A stretch of 64,000 nt of DNA from Christensenellaceae bacterium (lineage in GTDB: Bacteria > Bacillota > Clostridia > Christensenellales > Christensenellaceae). The stretch is from the NCBI GenBank assembly GCA_017523755.1, contig JAFWWA010000030.1, forward strand, positions 1 through 64,000. Reading direction: 5' to 3'. The notes below the pieces were generated by a model. That model worked only from the letters and a program-made list of their open reading frames with translations, did no database searches and was not told where the DNA came from. Shown one piece after another: positions 1 through 8,735 of this stretch. Numbering within the stretch: the first letter of the stretch is position 1; each line of letters opens with the position of its first letter. The position numbers and the translations under genes were made by a program.

Positions 1-12
1 AGAATACAAGTT

Positions 13-128
13 TCCGGTGGCGATGGCTGAGAAGAAACACCTGTTCCCATCCCGAACACAGAAGTTAAGCTCTCAAACGCCGAAAGTACTTGGCTGGGGA
101 CGGCCCGGGAGGATAGGTAGCTGCCGGA
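13..128 (+). rRNA. rrf: 5S ribosomal RNA
   Basis: The segment has the length and hallmark blocks of bacterial 5S rRNA: the terminal helix formed by TCCGGTGGC at 13-21 and GCTGCCGGA at 120-128, and the conserved CCCATCCCGAACAC block of loop B/C. It is probably the last gene of an rRNA operon whose 16S and 23S genes lie left of the window. Ends are set from the helix and may be off by a few bases. Confidence 0.95.
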
Positions 129-168
129 TTCTATTTTTAAAGGAGCTCTTGCAAAAGAGCTCGCATAT

Positions 169-244
169 GCCTCTTTAGCTCAGCTGGTAGAGCATTCGGC
201 TGTTAACCGAAGTGTCGTAGGTTCGAGTCCTACAAGAGGCGCCA
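169..244 (+). tRNA. tRNA-Asn(GTT)
   Basis: A full cloverleaf can be drawn: seven-base acceptor stem GCCTCTT/AAGAGGC, anticodon stem TTCGG/CCGAA with loop CTGTTAA giving anticodon GTT, T-loop GTTCGAGTC, discriminator G and an encoded CCA. It sits 40 bases after the 5S gene and is probably cotranscribed with the rRNA operon. Confidence 0.97.
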
Positions 245-246
245 GA

Positions 247-273
247 AAAGAGAGGTCTTATCCTCTCTTTTTT
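247..273 (+). terminator. Terminator of rRNA/tRNA-Asn transcript
   Basis: Arms AAAGAGAGG and CCTCTCTTT flank a six-base loop and are followed by a T run, a standard intrinsic terminator directly after the tRNA. Confidence 0.9.
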
Positions 274-330
274 GTTTTTCCTTTTTACATTTCTTTTACT
301 TCTTGCTTACATCTCAGCTCTTCCCTTACC

Positions 331-359
331 TTGAAACTGTCTTTCCCCTATGTTACTAT
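331..359 (+). promoter_or_regulatory. Sigma-A-type promoter of the dlt-like operon
   Basis: TTGAAA at 331-336 and TACTAT at 354-359 are separated by 17 bases, about 45 bases before the chosen start of the first gene. Confidence 0.6.
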
Positions 360-406
360 TATTTAGGCTTTACAGCGCTAAAATGCGAAAACTCGAAGGT
401 AGTTTC

Positions 407-2038
407 ATGAAGAGATCATATATATTAATATCCGTATTCCTTCTTATTATACTTACTCTTGTATCCTGCAACGGGAACAGTATCGATTTCGAATCTGCCC
501 CGAATCTTAATGACCTGTCGATAGAAATAGGCGAGGAGCTTCCGGGCATAGCCGAATATCTCACCGGAGAACATGATGACGCTTCTTTCGGGGAAGGATA
601 TGATCAGATTGATACATATAAAGTTGGCACATATGACGTACCTGTGATCATAAAAGGCAAGGAGTATAAATGTACTCTTACTATAAATGATACCGTCGCA
701 CCGACAGGCGTCGTAAGACCTCTTACGATCAGGCCCGGGGATGAGCTGCATGCGATGGCTTTCTTCGAATCGGTTTCGGACAAGACGCATGTAACGGCCG
801 AATTCACCGATGCTCCCGGCAGCAGTGTACCTGGAAGATATACTGTAGGGATAAAGCTGCTTGACGAAGCCGGGAACACCTCTGACTATACCGCCGATCT
901 GCTGATCTCCGCCATAGACCCGGTAACGATAGAGGCAAGGAGGGAGTTCCTTACGGCAGGAGACCTAACAGATATAGCCGGAGCTGTCCTTGTCGAAGAT
1001 TCCTTCGTACCTAATGTTCCTGGAGAACATGAGCTGCATGTGACCGTAAACGGCCAGGACAACATAGCGCTAGTGAATATCATCGATACGAAAGCGCCTG
1101 TGGCGTCCTCAAAGCACATGGACTGGTTCACGAAGGATCCCATAGACCCCTCCAAGATGGTGAGCGATGCGTTCGACGCTACAGAGATAACATACAGCTA
1201 TAAGGAAGAGCCTGATTTTGAGAAGGAAGGCTCCCAGGATGTTACGGTGATCCTTACTGATGCCGGCGGGAATTCGATAGAAGTGGCCTCGTCGATGACT
1301 CTTAAGGCTGACAATGAAGCGCCCGTCATATACGGGCTCCAGGATCATATGTATTTCTACAAGGGAGAGCCTATCTCATACCTGTCCACAGTATATGCTT
1401 TTGACAACTGCACATCGGGAGATGAGATACAGTTCGACATAGACAAAGCGAATGTTGACATATATACAGCAGGCAAGTATGACGTTAAGTATACCGCAAC
1501 AGACAAGTCCGGCAACAGCACATCAAAGACCGTCACGATAGAACTCGTGGAAAAGACGGTCTCGCAGGAGGAACTGGATCAGGTCATCGATAAGATCCTT
1601 TCCGAGATAACGACCGACGATATGACCATCGGGCAGAAGGCCTTTGCCGTGTATAATTTCATAAGGGACAAGATGGTCTACGTCAATGACTCCAACAAGA
1701 AAGACTATATAGGTGAAGCCTACAGAGGACTTACGAAGCTGAGAGGCGACTGCTATACGTTCTATGCGGCGACTGATGCTCTTATGAGAGCCATCGGGGC
1801 CGATACCATACAGGTACACAGGAAATACAATACCACGAGACCCACCGCCCATTACTGGCTGAAGGTGAATCTCGGGACAGGATGGTATCATGTCGATACG
1901 TGCAATCTGGGCCCCAGGAACTTCAACGCGTTCATGAGGACGGATAAGGAGTTCACCGACAGGGCTCCCACGTTCTGGATGTTCGACAGCAGCCTGTATC
2001 CGGCATCACCCACGACACCATATAAGAAAGATTATTAG
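407..2038 (+). CDS. Lipoprotein with Ig-like repeats and a transglutaminase-like domain
   Basis: The start is placed at the ATG at 407, which gives a clean signal peptide with lipobox LVSC (Cys21); an ATG 57 bases upstream would bury it. The long middle region consists of repeats of bacterial Ig-like type (phrases such as GRYTVGIKLLDEAGNTSDYT and AGKYDVKYTATDKSGNSTSK, DUF5011-like). The C-terminal ~100 residues form a transglutaminase-like fold with a plausible Cys449 (GDCYTFYA), His482 (TAHYWL) and Asp497 (YHVDTC) triad. It should be anchored outside the membrane and act on cell-wall or surface polymers. It is the first gene of the dlt-like operon, three bases before the adenylating enzyme. 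Substrate unknown; the domain family is confident. Confidence 0.85.
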   Translation: MKRSYILISVFLLIILTLVSCNGNSIDFESAPNLNDLSIEIGEELPGIAEYLTGEHDDASFGEGYDQIDTYKVGTYDVPVIIKGKEYKCTLTINDTVAPTGVVRPLTIRPGDELHAMAFFESVSDKTHVTAEFTDAPGSSVPGRYTVGIKLLDEAGNTSDYTADLLISAIDPVTIEARREFLTAGDLTDIAGAVLVEDSFVPNVPGEHELHVTVNGQDNIALVNIIDTKAPVASSKHMDWFTKDPIDPSKMVSDAFDATEITYSYKEEPDFEKEGSQDVTVILTDAGGNSIEVASSMTLKADNEAPVIYGLQDHMYFYKGEPISYLSTVYAFDNCTSGDEIQFDIDKANVDIYTAGKYDVKYTATDKSGNSTSKTVTIELVEKTVSQEELDQVIDKILSEITTDDMTIGQKAFAVYNFIRDKMVYVNDSNKKDYIGEAYRGLTKLRGDCYTFYAATDALMRAIGADTIQVHRKYNTTRPTAHYWLKVNLGTGWYHVDTCNLGPRNFNAFMRTDKEFTDRAPTFWMFDSSLYPASPTTPYKKDY

Positions 2039-2041
2039 ACC

Positions 2042-3553
2042 ATGACGACGAATATACTTGAGTACCTTGAGGCAACAGCCGAGAGGATACCTGACAGCCC
2101 TGCTTTTTCAGATGAAAAGCTCACGCTTTCCTTCCTTGAGTTCCTTAAGAGATCGAGAGCCGTGGGCTCGTTCCTTATAGGGAAAGGGGTAAAAAGAAGA
2201 TCCCCCGTCATGGTCATCATGAATAAGAAGCCCGATACCATAGCGGTATTTTTCGGTGTGGTCTACGCAGGATGCTTTTATGTTCCGATAGATCCCGATA
2301 TGCCGCCTGACAGGGTAAAGCTGATAACTGCGAAACTTGACCCTCAGTGTGTATTCACAGACAAAAAGAACTTTGATCCTGAAAAATACGGGCTCACATG
2401 TCCTGTTTTCGAACCTGACGAAGCGGAGTCAGCGCCTTTAATGGAAGAAGGACTCAGGGCTGTAAGGGATACATCAATTGATACAGATCCGATCTATGTC
2501 GTGTTCACTTCCGGCTCGACAGGGATACCCAAGGGAGTGCTTGCCTGCCATTCTTCGGTGATAGACTATGCCGAAGCATTTACCGGCATGCTTAAGCCTT
2601 CGGTCTCATCCGTGTTCGGCATGCAGGTGCCTCTATATGTGGACGCCTGCTTAAAGGAGATACTTTCAACGATAAAGTGCGGCTCGCACACGTGGCTCAT
2701 ACCAAGAAGCATGTTCATGTTCCCGGTAAGGCTCGTCGAGTATCTCAACAGGCATGAGATCAATACTCTGTGCTGGGTCGTATCAGCGCTTACGATCATA
2801 TCAGGTCTCGGTACTTTTGAAACGATAAGGCCTTCTCATCTGAGCACGGTATGCTTCGGGAGCGAGGTGTTCCCGGTAAGACAGCTGGCGCTGTGGAGGG
2901 AAGTACTGCCGGAATGCAGGTTTATAAACCTTTACGGACCTACTGAAGCCACGGGTATGTCTTCATATTATGAGCTGCCAAAGGACAGGATATTCGGACC
3001 TGATGACAGGATACCTGTCGGAAAGCCGTTTAAGAATACAAGGATATTCCTTCTTGATGATGATGACAAGGAAGCCATTGAGGGCGAGATCTGCATCACG
3101 GGAAGATGCCTTACATTAGGGTACTTCAGGGATGAGGAGAGGACGGCAAAAGCCTTCACCCAGAACCCGCTGAACCATGACTGCCATGAGCTCATCTACA
3201 GGACCGGCGACATAGGACGCTATGATGAGAACGGAGATCTTGTATTCGTATCAAGGAAGGACAGTCAGATAAAGCACATGGGACACAGGATCGAGCTCGG
3301 TGAGATAGAGCAGAATGCCGGTATGCTCGAGGGGATCTCTTCACAGTGCTGCGTGTATGACGATATAAGGAACCGCATAGTGCTGTATTACACGGGCGAG
3401 GCTGAGCCGAAAGACATCATGATGTCGCTTAAGTCGAAGCTTCCCTCATATATGCTCCCTTCGAAGTTAGAGAAACTCAAGGTGATGCCTGTCACTAACA
3501 ACGGGAAGATAGACAGGTCATCTCTTAGAAATAAAGCCAAGGAAGAAGAATGA
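2042..3553 (+). CDS. dltA: DltA-like amino acid adenylation enzyme
   Basis: The 503-residue protein belongs to the ANL superfamily: phosphate loop TSGSTGIPKG near residue 157, NLYGPTEAT block, YRTGDIGRYDENG, and the C-terminal catalytic lysine in NNGKIDR. Length and neighbours match DltA, which adenylates D-alanine and loads it onto the carrier protein DltC for esterification of teichoic acids. Here it is followed, with a four-base overlap, by a carrier protein and then an MBOAT protein. The amino acid cannot be read from sequence alone; the presence of a racemase in the same operon leaves open a substrate other than D-Ala. Cytoplasmic. Confidence 0.88.
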   Translation: MTTNILEYLEATAERIPDSPAFSDEKLTLSFLEFLKRSRAVGSFLIGKGVKRRSPVMVIMNKKPDTIAVFFGVVYAGCFYVPIDPDMPPDRVKLITAKLDPQCVFTDKKNFDPEKYGLTCPVFEPDEAESAPLMEEGLRAVRDTSIDTDPIYVVFTSGSTGIPKGVLACHSSVIDYAEAFTGMLKPSVSSVFGMQVPLYVDACLKEILSTIKCGSHTWLIPRSMFMFPVRLVEYLNRHEINTLCWVVSALTIISGLGTFETIRPSHLSTVCFGSEVFPVRQLALWREVLPECRFINLYGPTEATGMSSYYELPKDRIFGPDDRIPVGKPFKNTRIFLLDDDDKEAIEGEICITGRCLTLGYFRDEERTAKAFTQNPLNHDCHELIYRTGDIGRYDENGDLVFVSRKDSQIKHMGHRIELGEIEQNAGMLEGISSQCCVYDDIRNRIVLYYTGEAEPKDIMMSLKSKLPSYMLPSKLEKLKVMPVTNNGKIDRSSLRNKAKEEE

Positions 3554-3786
3554 TGTTAGAGAAACTGACAGAACTGTTAAAAGGACTGCATCCCGAAGCT
3601 GATATAGAGAACGAAGACGGCCTTATCGACAACGGGATACTCAACTCGTTCGACATAGTGACCATTATAGCCGAAGTCGACGACATGTTCGATGTCAAGA
3701 TACCCGCAAGCGAGATAGTGCCTGAGAATTTCAACTCAGTCAGGGCTCTGTCAGATCTTGTGGAGAGGATATCGGAAGAGTTCTAA
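3550..3786 (+). CDS. dltC: DltC-like carrier protein
   Basis: A 78-residue acidic four-helix protein of acyl-carrier type. The expected phosphopantetheine attachment serine is Ser33 in the motif NGILNSFDI. It overlaps the stop of the adenylating enzyme by four bases (ATGA), typical of translational coupling. In the Dlt pathway it carries the activated amino acid thioester from DltA to the membrane acyltransferase encoded next. Confidence 0.9.
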   Translation: MMLEKLTELLKGLHPEADIENEDGLIDNGILNSFDIVTIIAEVDDMFDVKIPASEIVPENFNSVRALSDLVERISEEF

Positions 3787-3789
3787 AAC

Positions 3790-5367
3790 ATGCTCTTTAC
3801 CTCGTGGTCTTTCATATTTTTCATAATACTGCTTACATGTGTTAACTATATCCTGCCTGTCAGATACCGCTGGATACTGTTTCTTATATCCAGCCTGTTT
3901 TTCTATGCCCTTTCGGGCGTGGCAGGGCTCATCTATCTTTCTGCTGCAGCGCTCATCATCTGGGTGCTTGCCCTTGTTATCGAGGACAGGAGGAACAAAG
4001 GCAGGGATGAGCTTAAAACGGTCCTTGCGGATGCATCTTCAGACGAGAAGAAAGCGTACAGGCAGAAGATAAAAAAGAGCATAGGAGTCGTGCGCTTTGC
4101 GGGCATCCTCATGCTCGTTGCCCTCCTTTTCGTATTCAAGTATTCAAAGAGCCTTTTCCCTTCACTTTTTGATGAAGGAAGCGGGGATGGCTTTTTAAGG
4201 TTTGCGGTGCCGATGGGGATATCCTTCTATACGCTTTCGGCTATAGGGTATCTCGCGGACGTCTCAAACAACAAGTACGGTGCGGAGAAGAATCCTCTTA
4301 AGCTCGCTTTATATCTGTCGTTTTTCCCGGCTCTCGTCCAGGGGCCGATAGCAAGGTTCGGGGAGCTTAAGGATACTCTTTTTGAGCCCGCTCCGTTCGA
4401 CGGCGGAAAAGTGATGGAAGCGGCGTTAAGGATAGCCTGGGGGTATTTCAAGAAGATCATAGTTGCGGACAGGATAGCCGCGGCGGTCGCGGTGCTCCAG
4501 AAGGATCCCGGGACCTATACGGGAATGTATTCGTTCCTGCTCATCGTATTCTATACAGTACAGATATACGCTGATTTCACGGGCGGGATAGACATAACGA
4601 TAGGAACGGCGAAGGCACTGGGGGTAAGACTCGCCGAGAACTTCGATCATCCCTTCTTCTCAAGGACGCTCGATGAATACTGGAGAAGATGGCATATGTC
4701 CATGGGATCATGGTTCAGGGACTATGTGTTCTATCCGGTATCCGCTTCGAAAGCTCTTCTGAAAGTCGCAAAGGCTTCGAGGAAAAGACTGGGAGACGGG
4801 TTCGGCAGGAGGCTGCCGGTATACATCTCGACTCTGCTTACATGGGCTCTTACGGGCATATGGCACGGAACTACGGTCAACTTCCTTGTCTGGGGGCTCC
4901 TTAACGGCATATTCATAATAATAGGGACCGAGATAGATCCGCTCTCAAGAAAGCTCCATGAAAGGCATGAAGGACTAAGGGATAACACGGCATTCAGATT
5001 CCTTCAGGCTTCAAGGACAGTTGCGCTTACGGCAGCATTAAGGCTGTTCGATCTGGCCCCGGACCCCATGACGACCGTGAAACGGTTCATATCGATATTT
5101 ACGGTATCCAATGCCGGCGAGGTGCTGGGCGGAGGATTTTCAGCCCTGGGCCTTTCGGTATACGATCTTGTGATCATTGCGGCAGGGATCGCGGTGATGT
5201 TTGCCGTATCCTTCATGAACAGGGACATGAGCGTTTATGAAAAGCTGAGAAAGCGCGGGTTCATATATCCCGTGATAGCTTTCGCGCTCCTTATCGTAGC
5301 GGTCATCATATTCGGAGCATACGGAACGGGCTACGACGCCAGCCAGTTCATATATAATCAGTTTTAG
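3790..5367 (+). CDS. dltB: MBOAT-family membrane acyltransferase (DltB-like)
   Basis: A 525-residue polytopic membrane protein. It shows the MBOAT blocks RRWHMSMGSWFRDYVFYP (near residue 300) and ALTGIWHGTTVNF, whose His near residue 359 is the catalytic histidine of the family, and a C-terminal pair of membrane helices. It should move the aminoacyl (or acyl) group from the carrier protein to an extracytoplasmic acceptor. It is longer than classical DltB of about 400 residues and resembles AlgI-type MBOAT proteins in its C-terminal extension. Three bases separate it from the carrier gene. Confidence 0.88.
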   Translation: MLFTSWSFIFFIILLTCVNYILPVRYRWILFLISSLFFYALSGVAGLIYLSAAALIIWVLALVIEDRRNKGRDELKTVLADASSDEKKAYRQKIKKSIGVVRFAGILMLVALLFVFKYSKSLFPSLFDEGSGDGFLRFAVPMGISFYTLSAIGYLADVSNNKYGAEKNPLKLALYLSFFPALVQGPIARFGELKDTLFEPAPFDGGKVMEAALRIAWGYFKKIIVADRIAAAVAVLQKDPGTYTGMYSFLLIVFYTVQIYADFTGGIDITIGTAKALGVRLAENFDHPFFSRTLDEYWRRWHMSMGSWFRDYVFYPVSASKALLKVAKASRKRLGDGFGRRLPVYISTLLTWALTGIWHGTTVNFLVWGLLNGIFIIIGTEIDPLSRKLHERHEGLRDNTAFRFLQASRTVALTAALRLFDLAPDPMTTVKRFISIFTVSNAGEVLGGGFSALGLSVYDLVIIAAGIAVMFAVSFMNRDMSVYEKLRKRGFIYPVIAFALLIVAVIIFGAYGTGYDASQFIYNQF

Positions 5368-5378
5368 GCGGTGGTACT

Positions 5379-6449
5379 GTGGACAAAATGAGAAAGTGCG
5401 CATCAGTGATAATAGTGATCGCGGTCTCTTTGCTCGTGCTTTATCTGGCACAGTGTCTTGTCGTGCCCAAATACATGTCAGGCGTCCTCGAGGGCGGAAT
5501 GACCCGCGAGTATTACGAGGAAGAGCTCCCGCATGACGTCATATTCATTGGCGACTGCGAGGTATATGAGAACATATCTCCCATAACGCTCTGGGAGGAA
5601 TACGGCATGGCGTCATATATAAGGGGCAGCGCGCAGCAGCTCATATGGCAGTCCTATTACCTCCTTAAGGAGACCTTCAGATATGAATCCCCGAAGGCGG
5701 TAGTCTTCAATGTGCTTTCGATGAAATATGACGAGCCCCAGAGCGAGGCCTACAACAGGATGACTTTCGACGGCATGAAGCCTTCGTATCTTAAATATGA
5801 GGCTGTAAAGGCTTCCGCGATGGAAGACGAGGATATCCTGAGCTACTTCTTCCCGATCTTAAGATACCATTCAAGGATGGCTGAGCTTACAGATGAAGAC
5901 ATAAGGTACATGTTCAGAAGAGACAGGATCACGCATGCCGGATATCTCATGCGCATAGATGTAAAGCCGATGACTAAGCTTCCCATGGCTCCGTCGCTCC
6001 CGGACTATTCGTTCGGTGAAGTGTGCTTCGATTATCTTGAGAAGATGAGGGAACTGTGTCAGGAGAACGGAGCTGAGCTTATCCTTATAAAATCGCCCAG
6101 CCTCTATCCCCACTGGTATCCCGAATGGGACGAACAGGTGCGGGAGTATGCGGAGGAAAAGGGGTTGATATATATCAACTATGCTGATAAACTTGATGAA
6201 GCAGGGATAGACATGAGCACGGATACGTATGACGGGGGGCTGCATCTGAATCTCTCCGGAGCGGAAAAGTTTGCGAAACAGATAGGCGCGATGCTCATAG
6301 ATAACTGTGATATCCCCGACAGAAGGGGAGAACCGGCATATGACAGGTGCTGGAAGGAAAAGTCGGATTTCTATTATGATATGATAGAAAGACAGAAAAA
6401 GGAACTTGAGGAGTTCGGCTATCTTAAGAGCTGGACATTGGGTAAATGA
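5379..6449 (+). CDS. DltD-like SGNH-fold membrane-anchored protein with Cys nucleophile
   Basis: An N-terminal membrane helix (residues ~5-28) is followed by an extracytoplasmic domain. Block I reads FIGDCEVYEN (Gly58-Asp59-Cys60-Glu61), where SGNH hydrolases have GDS; the C-terminal DxxH block is DGGLHLNLSG (Asp285/His289). This matches the DltD/AlgX-type partner of MBOAT proteins, which transfers or handles the acyl group outside. The start is taken as GTG at 5379 behind an AGGCGGTGG sequence; ATG at 5388 is an alternative. The Ser-to-Cys replacement is visible directly; activity is inferred. Confidence 0.8.
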   Translation: MDKMRKCASVIIVIAVSLLVLYLAQCLVVPKYMSGVLEGGMTREYYEEELPHDVIFIGDCEVYENISPITLWEEYGMASYIRGSAQQLIWQSYYLLKETFRYESPKAVVFNVLSMKYDEPQSEAYNRMTFDGMKPSYLKYEAVKASAMEDEDILSYFFPILRYHSRMAELTDEDIRYMFRRDRITHAGYLMRIDVKPMTKLPMAPSLPDYSFGEVCFDYLEKMRELCQENGAELILIKSPSLYPHWYPEWDEQVREYAEEKGLIYINYADKLDEAGIDMSTDTYDGGLHLNLSGAEKFAKQIGAMLIDNCDIPDRRGEPAYDRCWKEKSDFYYDMIERQKKELEEFGYLKSWTLGK

Positions 6450-6450
6450 T

Positions 6451-7050
6451 ATGAGAAGAAGGATACTTGCGCTGCTCATGGCTTTGGTAATGGTTTTCGT
6501 GCTTGCTGCCTGCAGCAGCAATGATAAGAAAGCGGAGCCTGAGGGAACGCCCGCAGACAGCACTGCTTCTGCAGAGACTTCCGAAAATAAGGAAGAGAAC
6601 AAAGAAGAGGAAAAAGAGCCCGAGACCGAAAACAAGGAGGATAATCCCCTTTATTTCGAATACAAGGGCGTTAAGATATGGATAATGGATGAGGCTGAAG
6701 CGGTCGAGAGCCAGCTGGGCGATCCTATAAGCGTTTTCGAAGCGGACAGCTGCGCTTTCCAGGGCAAGGACATCTTCCATTATTTCGACGGCGTGCAGTT
6801 CCAGATAAACGACGTTGAGGGAACTGACAGGATCACGGCGATAACGGTCGCAGACGATACGATAAAGATACCTCAGGGGCTCTCGATAGGAAATCCGGAG
6901 TCCAAGATAGAAGAGGCTCTGGGGGCCGAACACGAGACCGCTCCCGGGATGTACATATATACGCATGGGACCACGCGCCTTCAGATCGGTGTGAAGGAAG
7001 GAAAGGTCTCGGAGATCGTTTATGCATACAGCTTGGCAAAGAACGGATAA
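6451..7050 (+). CDS. Small lipoprotein of the dlt-like operon
   Basis: A 199-residue predicted lipoprotein: signal peptide with lipobox LAAC (Cys21), a low-complexity Glu/Lys/Asn linker (residues ~25-65), then a globular domain of about 130 residues that I do not recognise. The ATG at 6451 is chosen because it begins the signal peptide and lies two bases after the stop of the DltD-like gene; an upstream in-frame ATG at 6406 would add unrelated residues. Function unknown; its place suggests a periplasmic accessory of the aminoacylation pathway. Confidence 0.8.
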   Translation: MRRRILALLMALVMVFVLAACSSNDKKAEPEGTPADSTASAETSENKEENKEEEKEPETENKEDNPLYFEYKGVKIWIMDEAEAVESQLGDPISVFEADSCAFQGKDIFHYFDGVQFQINDVEGTDRITAITVADDTIKIPQGLSIGNPESKIEEALGAEHETAPGMYIYTHGTTRLQIGVKEGKVSEIVYAYSLAKNG

Positions 7051-7741
7051 AAAAGTCCTCGGGATATTAGGAGGCATGGGCCCTCTTTCAACTGTCGATT
7101 TCTTCTACAGGGTGGTAGACAGGACCGACGCTCAGGGCGACAGCGGGCATATACATGTCATAGTGGATTCCGACGCAGGGATCCCCGATAGGACCGAATG
7201 CATCCTTAAAGGCGACAACGGATGTCTTGAAGCGATAATAAGGAGCGCAAAGCGCCTTCATGCTGCAGGAGCCGAAGTAATAGCCATGCCGTGCAACACA
7301 GCTCATGCCTTTTTAAAGGAGATAAGGGACTCTGTTCCCGGCACGGTGTTCCTCGATATGGTGAAGCTCACCGTAAGGGAGATGGCCAGGAGGGGGATAA
7401 GGACGGCAGCCCTTCTTGCCACAGAAGGAACGATAAAGAGCGGGATCTACGAACGGGAATGCGAAAAGACCGGTATAAGGATGATGCTTCCTGGTGAGGA
7501 AGGCAGGAAGGAAGTCACGGATGTCATATATACCGCAGTAAAAGCCGGAAGGGAATATGACAGCGCACGGTTTATAAAAATGCTTGAAAAACTGCGTAAG
7601 GAGGGTGCCGAGGCCTTCATATTGGGCTGCACCGAGCTCCCGATAGCGTTTGACAGGTTCGGGATAGATCTTCCTTACGTCGATTCGACGGAAGTGCTTG
7701 CAGAGGAAGCCATAAGGGCCTGCGGCTATGATCTGAAATAA
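7022..7741 (+). CDS. Aspartate/glutamate racemase family protein
   Basis: The 239-residue protein has the family start GILGGMGPLSTVDFF and the two catalytic cysteines in AMPCNTAH (near residue 91) and LGCTELP (near 203). Such PLP-independent racemases interconvert L- and D-aspartate or glutamate. It overlaps the previous gene by 29 bases in another frame, so the start ATG at 7022 lies within the lipoprotein gene; no later start precedes the conserved GGMGP block. Its place at the end of the dlt-like operon suggests supply of a D-amino acid, but this is inference. Confidence 0.88.
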   Translation: MHTAWQRTDKKVLGILGGMGPLSTVDFFYRVVDRTDAQGDSGHIHVIVDSDAGIPDRTECILKGDNGCLEAIIRSAKRLHAAGAEVIAMPCNTAHAFLKEIRDSVPGTVFLDMVKLTVREMARRGIRTAALLATEGTIKSGIYERECEKTGIRMMLPGEEGRKEVTDVIYTAVKAGREYDSARFIKMLEKLRKEGAEAFILGCTELPIAFDRFGIDLPYVDSTEVLAEEAIRACGYDLK

Positions 7742-7766
7742 AAAAAGCGACATCGCCGCTTTTTGT
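7742..7766. terminator. Bidirectional terminator
   Basis: Arms AAAAAGCG and CGCTTTTT around a seven-base loop lie between two convergent genes, with A and T runs on the two sides. Confidence 0.75.
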
Positions 7767-7774
7767 TTTATATC

Positions 7775-8374
7775 CTATCTATAGAGCTCATCCATAAGTG
7801 AAAGGAGCTCTTTTATTTTTTCCTCAAGATCCGTCTTTCCCTTTATGACTTTATGGAAAGGATGGCCTTCCCAGGCTCGTTTCGTCCTCGTGTCGAGCCT
7901 CACGGCGTCCTCTATGCCCTCGGTCCTCGCGTCATTGTTCATAAGAGTATACATATCAGGTATCCCTTTTGCGGCAGTCTCGAGGTGGAAGATCCCGTCG
8001 TATCTTTTTAAGACATCCTCCTCCGTAAGCCCGTACATGCCGATTATCGAATCGAATTCCTCATCCGTCATATATGCCTTGTTGTCCATGAGACCCCTGT
8101 CAAAAACGATGAGTGTCCTGTCGAACTTCATCGTGAGAGCAGCCTGCTCTATGATCTCTTCCTTCTTTATCTGGAGCATGATCTGAGCTTTCTGGTATTC
8201 GAACGGGGTCCCGCAGGTCCAGGGAGCCACTCCTCCTCCGATGAGCTCGGTCGCGGTCTCTCCCACGGTTATGACGTGGATACCTTTCTTACGGAAATGA
8301 TCTTTTATGTATTTAAGCGAGGTGGATTTCCCGCCTCCGGGTCCGCCCGTGATGACAGCCTTCCTTATCTCCAT
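7775..8374 (-). CDS. AAA_28-type P-loop ATPase/kinase-like protein
   Basis: A 199-residue single-domain P-loop protein with Walker A GGPGGGKST (residues 10-18), a Walker-B-like LIVFDRGLMDNKAYM segment and a C-terminal helical tail. The pattern (VITGGPGGGKST, then GETATELI) is that of the AAA_28 domain family, related to nucleoside/nucleotide kinases. No substrate can be named. It stands alone, transcribed towards the dlt-like operon. Confidence 0.78.
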   Translation of the reverse strand: MEIRKAVITGGPGGGKSTSLKYIKDHFRKKGIHVITVGETATELIGGGVAPWTCGTPFEYQKAQIMLQIKKEEIIEQAALTMKFDRTLIVFDRGLMDNKAYMTDEEFDSIIGMYGLTEEDVLKRYDGIFHLETAAKGIPDMYTLMNNDARTEGIEDAVRLDTRTKRAWEGHPFHKVIKGKTDLEEKIKELLSLMDELYR

Positions 8375-8451
8375 GATGCACCTTCAGAAAATGATATCTT
8401 AATATCAATTATATTTGCGGAGATAAGCGCTTGCAATATTTATAAGAAAGG

Positions 8452-8480
8452 TTGACAATGGCTTTTTGTTAGTGTATCAT
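8452..8480 (+). promoter_or_regulatory. Promoter of tRNA-Glu
   Basis: TTGACA at 8452-8457 and TATCAT at 8475-8480 with a 17-base spacer, 15 bases before the tRNA. Confidence 0.85.
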
Positions 8481-8495
8481 ACTTATGCTACATAG

Positions 8496-8570
8496 GGCCC
8501 CATGGTCAAGCGGTCAAGACATCGCCCTTTCACGGCGGTAACAGGAGTTCGATTCTCCTTGGGGTCACCA
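8496..8570 (+). tRNA. tRNA-Glu(TTC)
   Basis: Cloverleaf with acceptor stem GGCCCCA/TGGGGTC, anticodon stem CGCC/GGCG with loop CTTTCAC (anticodon TTC), T-loop GTTCGATTC, discriminator A and encoded CCA. It forms its own short transcription unit. Confidence 0.97.
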
Positions 8571-8574
8571 TCAT

Positions 8575-8602
8575 AAACCTGCCATATGAGGCAGGTTTTT
8601 TT
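8575..8602 (+). terminator. Terminator of tRNA-Glu
   Basis: Hairpin AACCTGCC/GGCAGGTT with a six-base loop followed by seven T. Confidence 0.92.
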
Positions 8603-8611
8603 CTGCCCATA

Positions 8612-8640
8612 TTGAACAGGGGCATGCCCCGTGATATAAT
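8612..8640 (+). promoter_or_regulatory. Promoter with a 12-bp palindrome in the spacer (SDR/ThuA cluster)
   Basis: TTGAAC (8612-8617) and TATAAT (8635-8640) are 17 bases apart. The spacer contains the perfect palindrome GGGGCATGCCCC at 8619-8630. Such a position is typical of a repressor operator or of a MerR-type activator site. It lies about 145 bases before the SDR gene. Confidence 0.7.
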
Positions 8641-8735
8641 TTTTCATGGTGACAGGCTCTTATATTAAGAGCCGCATCGCATTTTAAAAAGTCTTTTTTC
8701 AGAATTCAAATCAAATAAGGACAAGCAGAAGAGAA

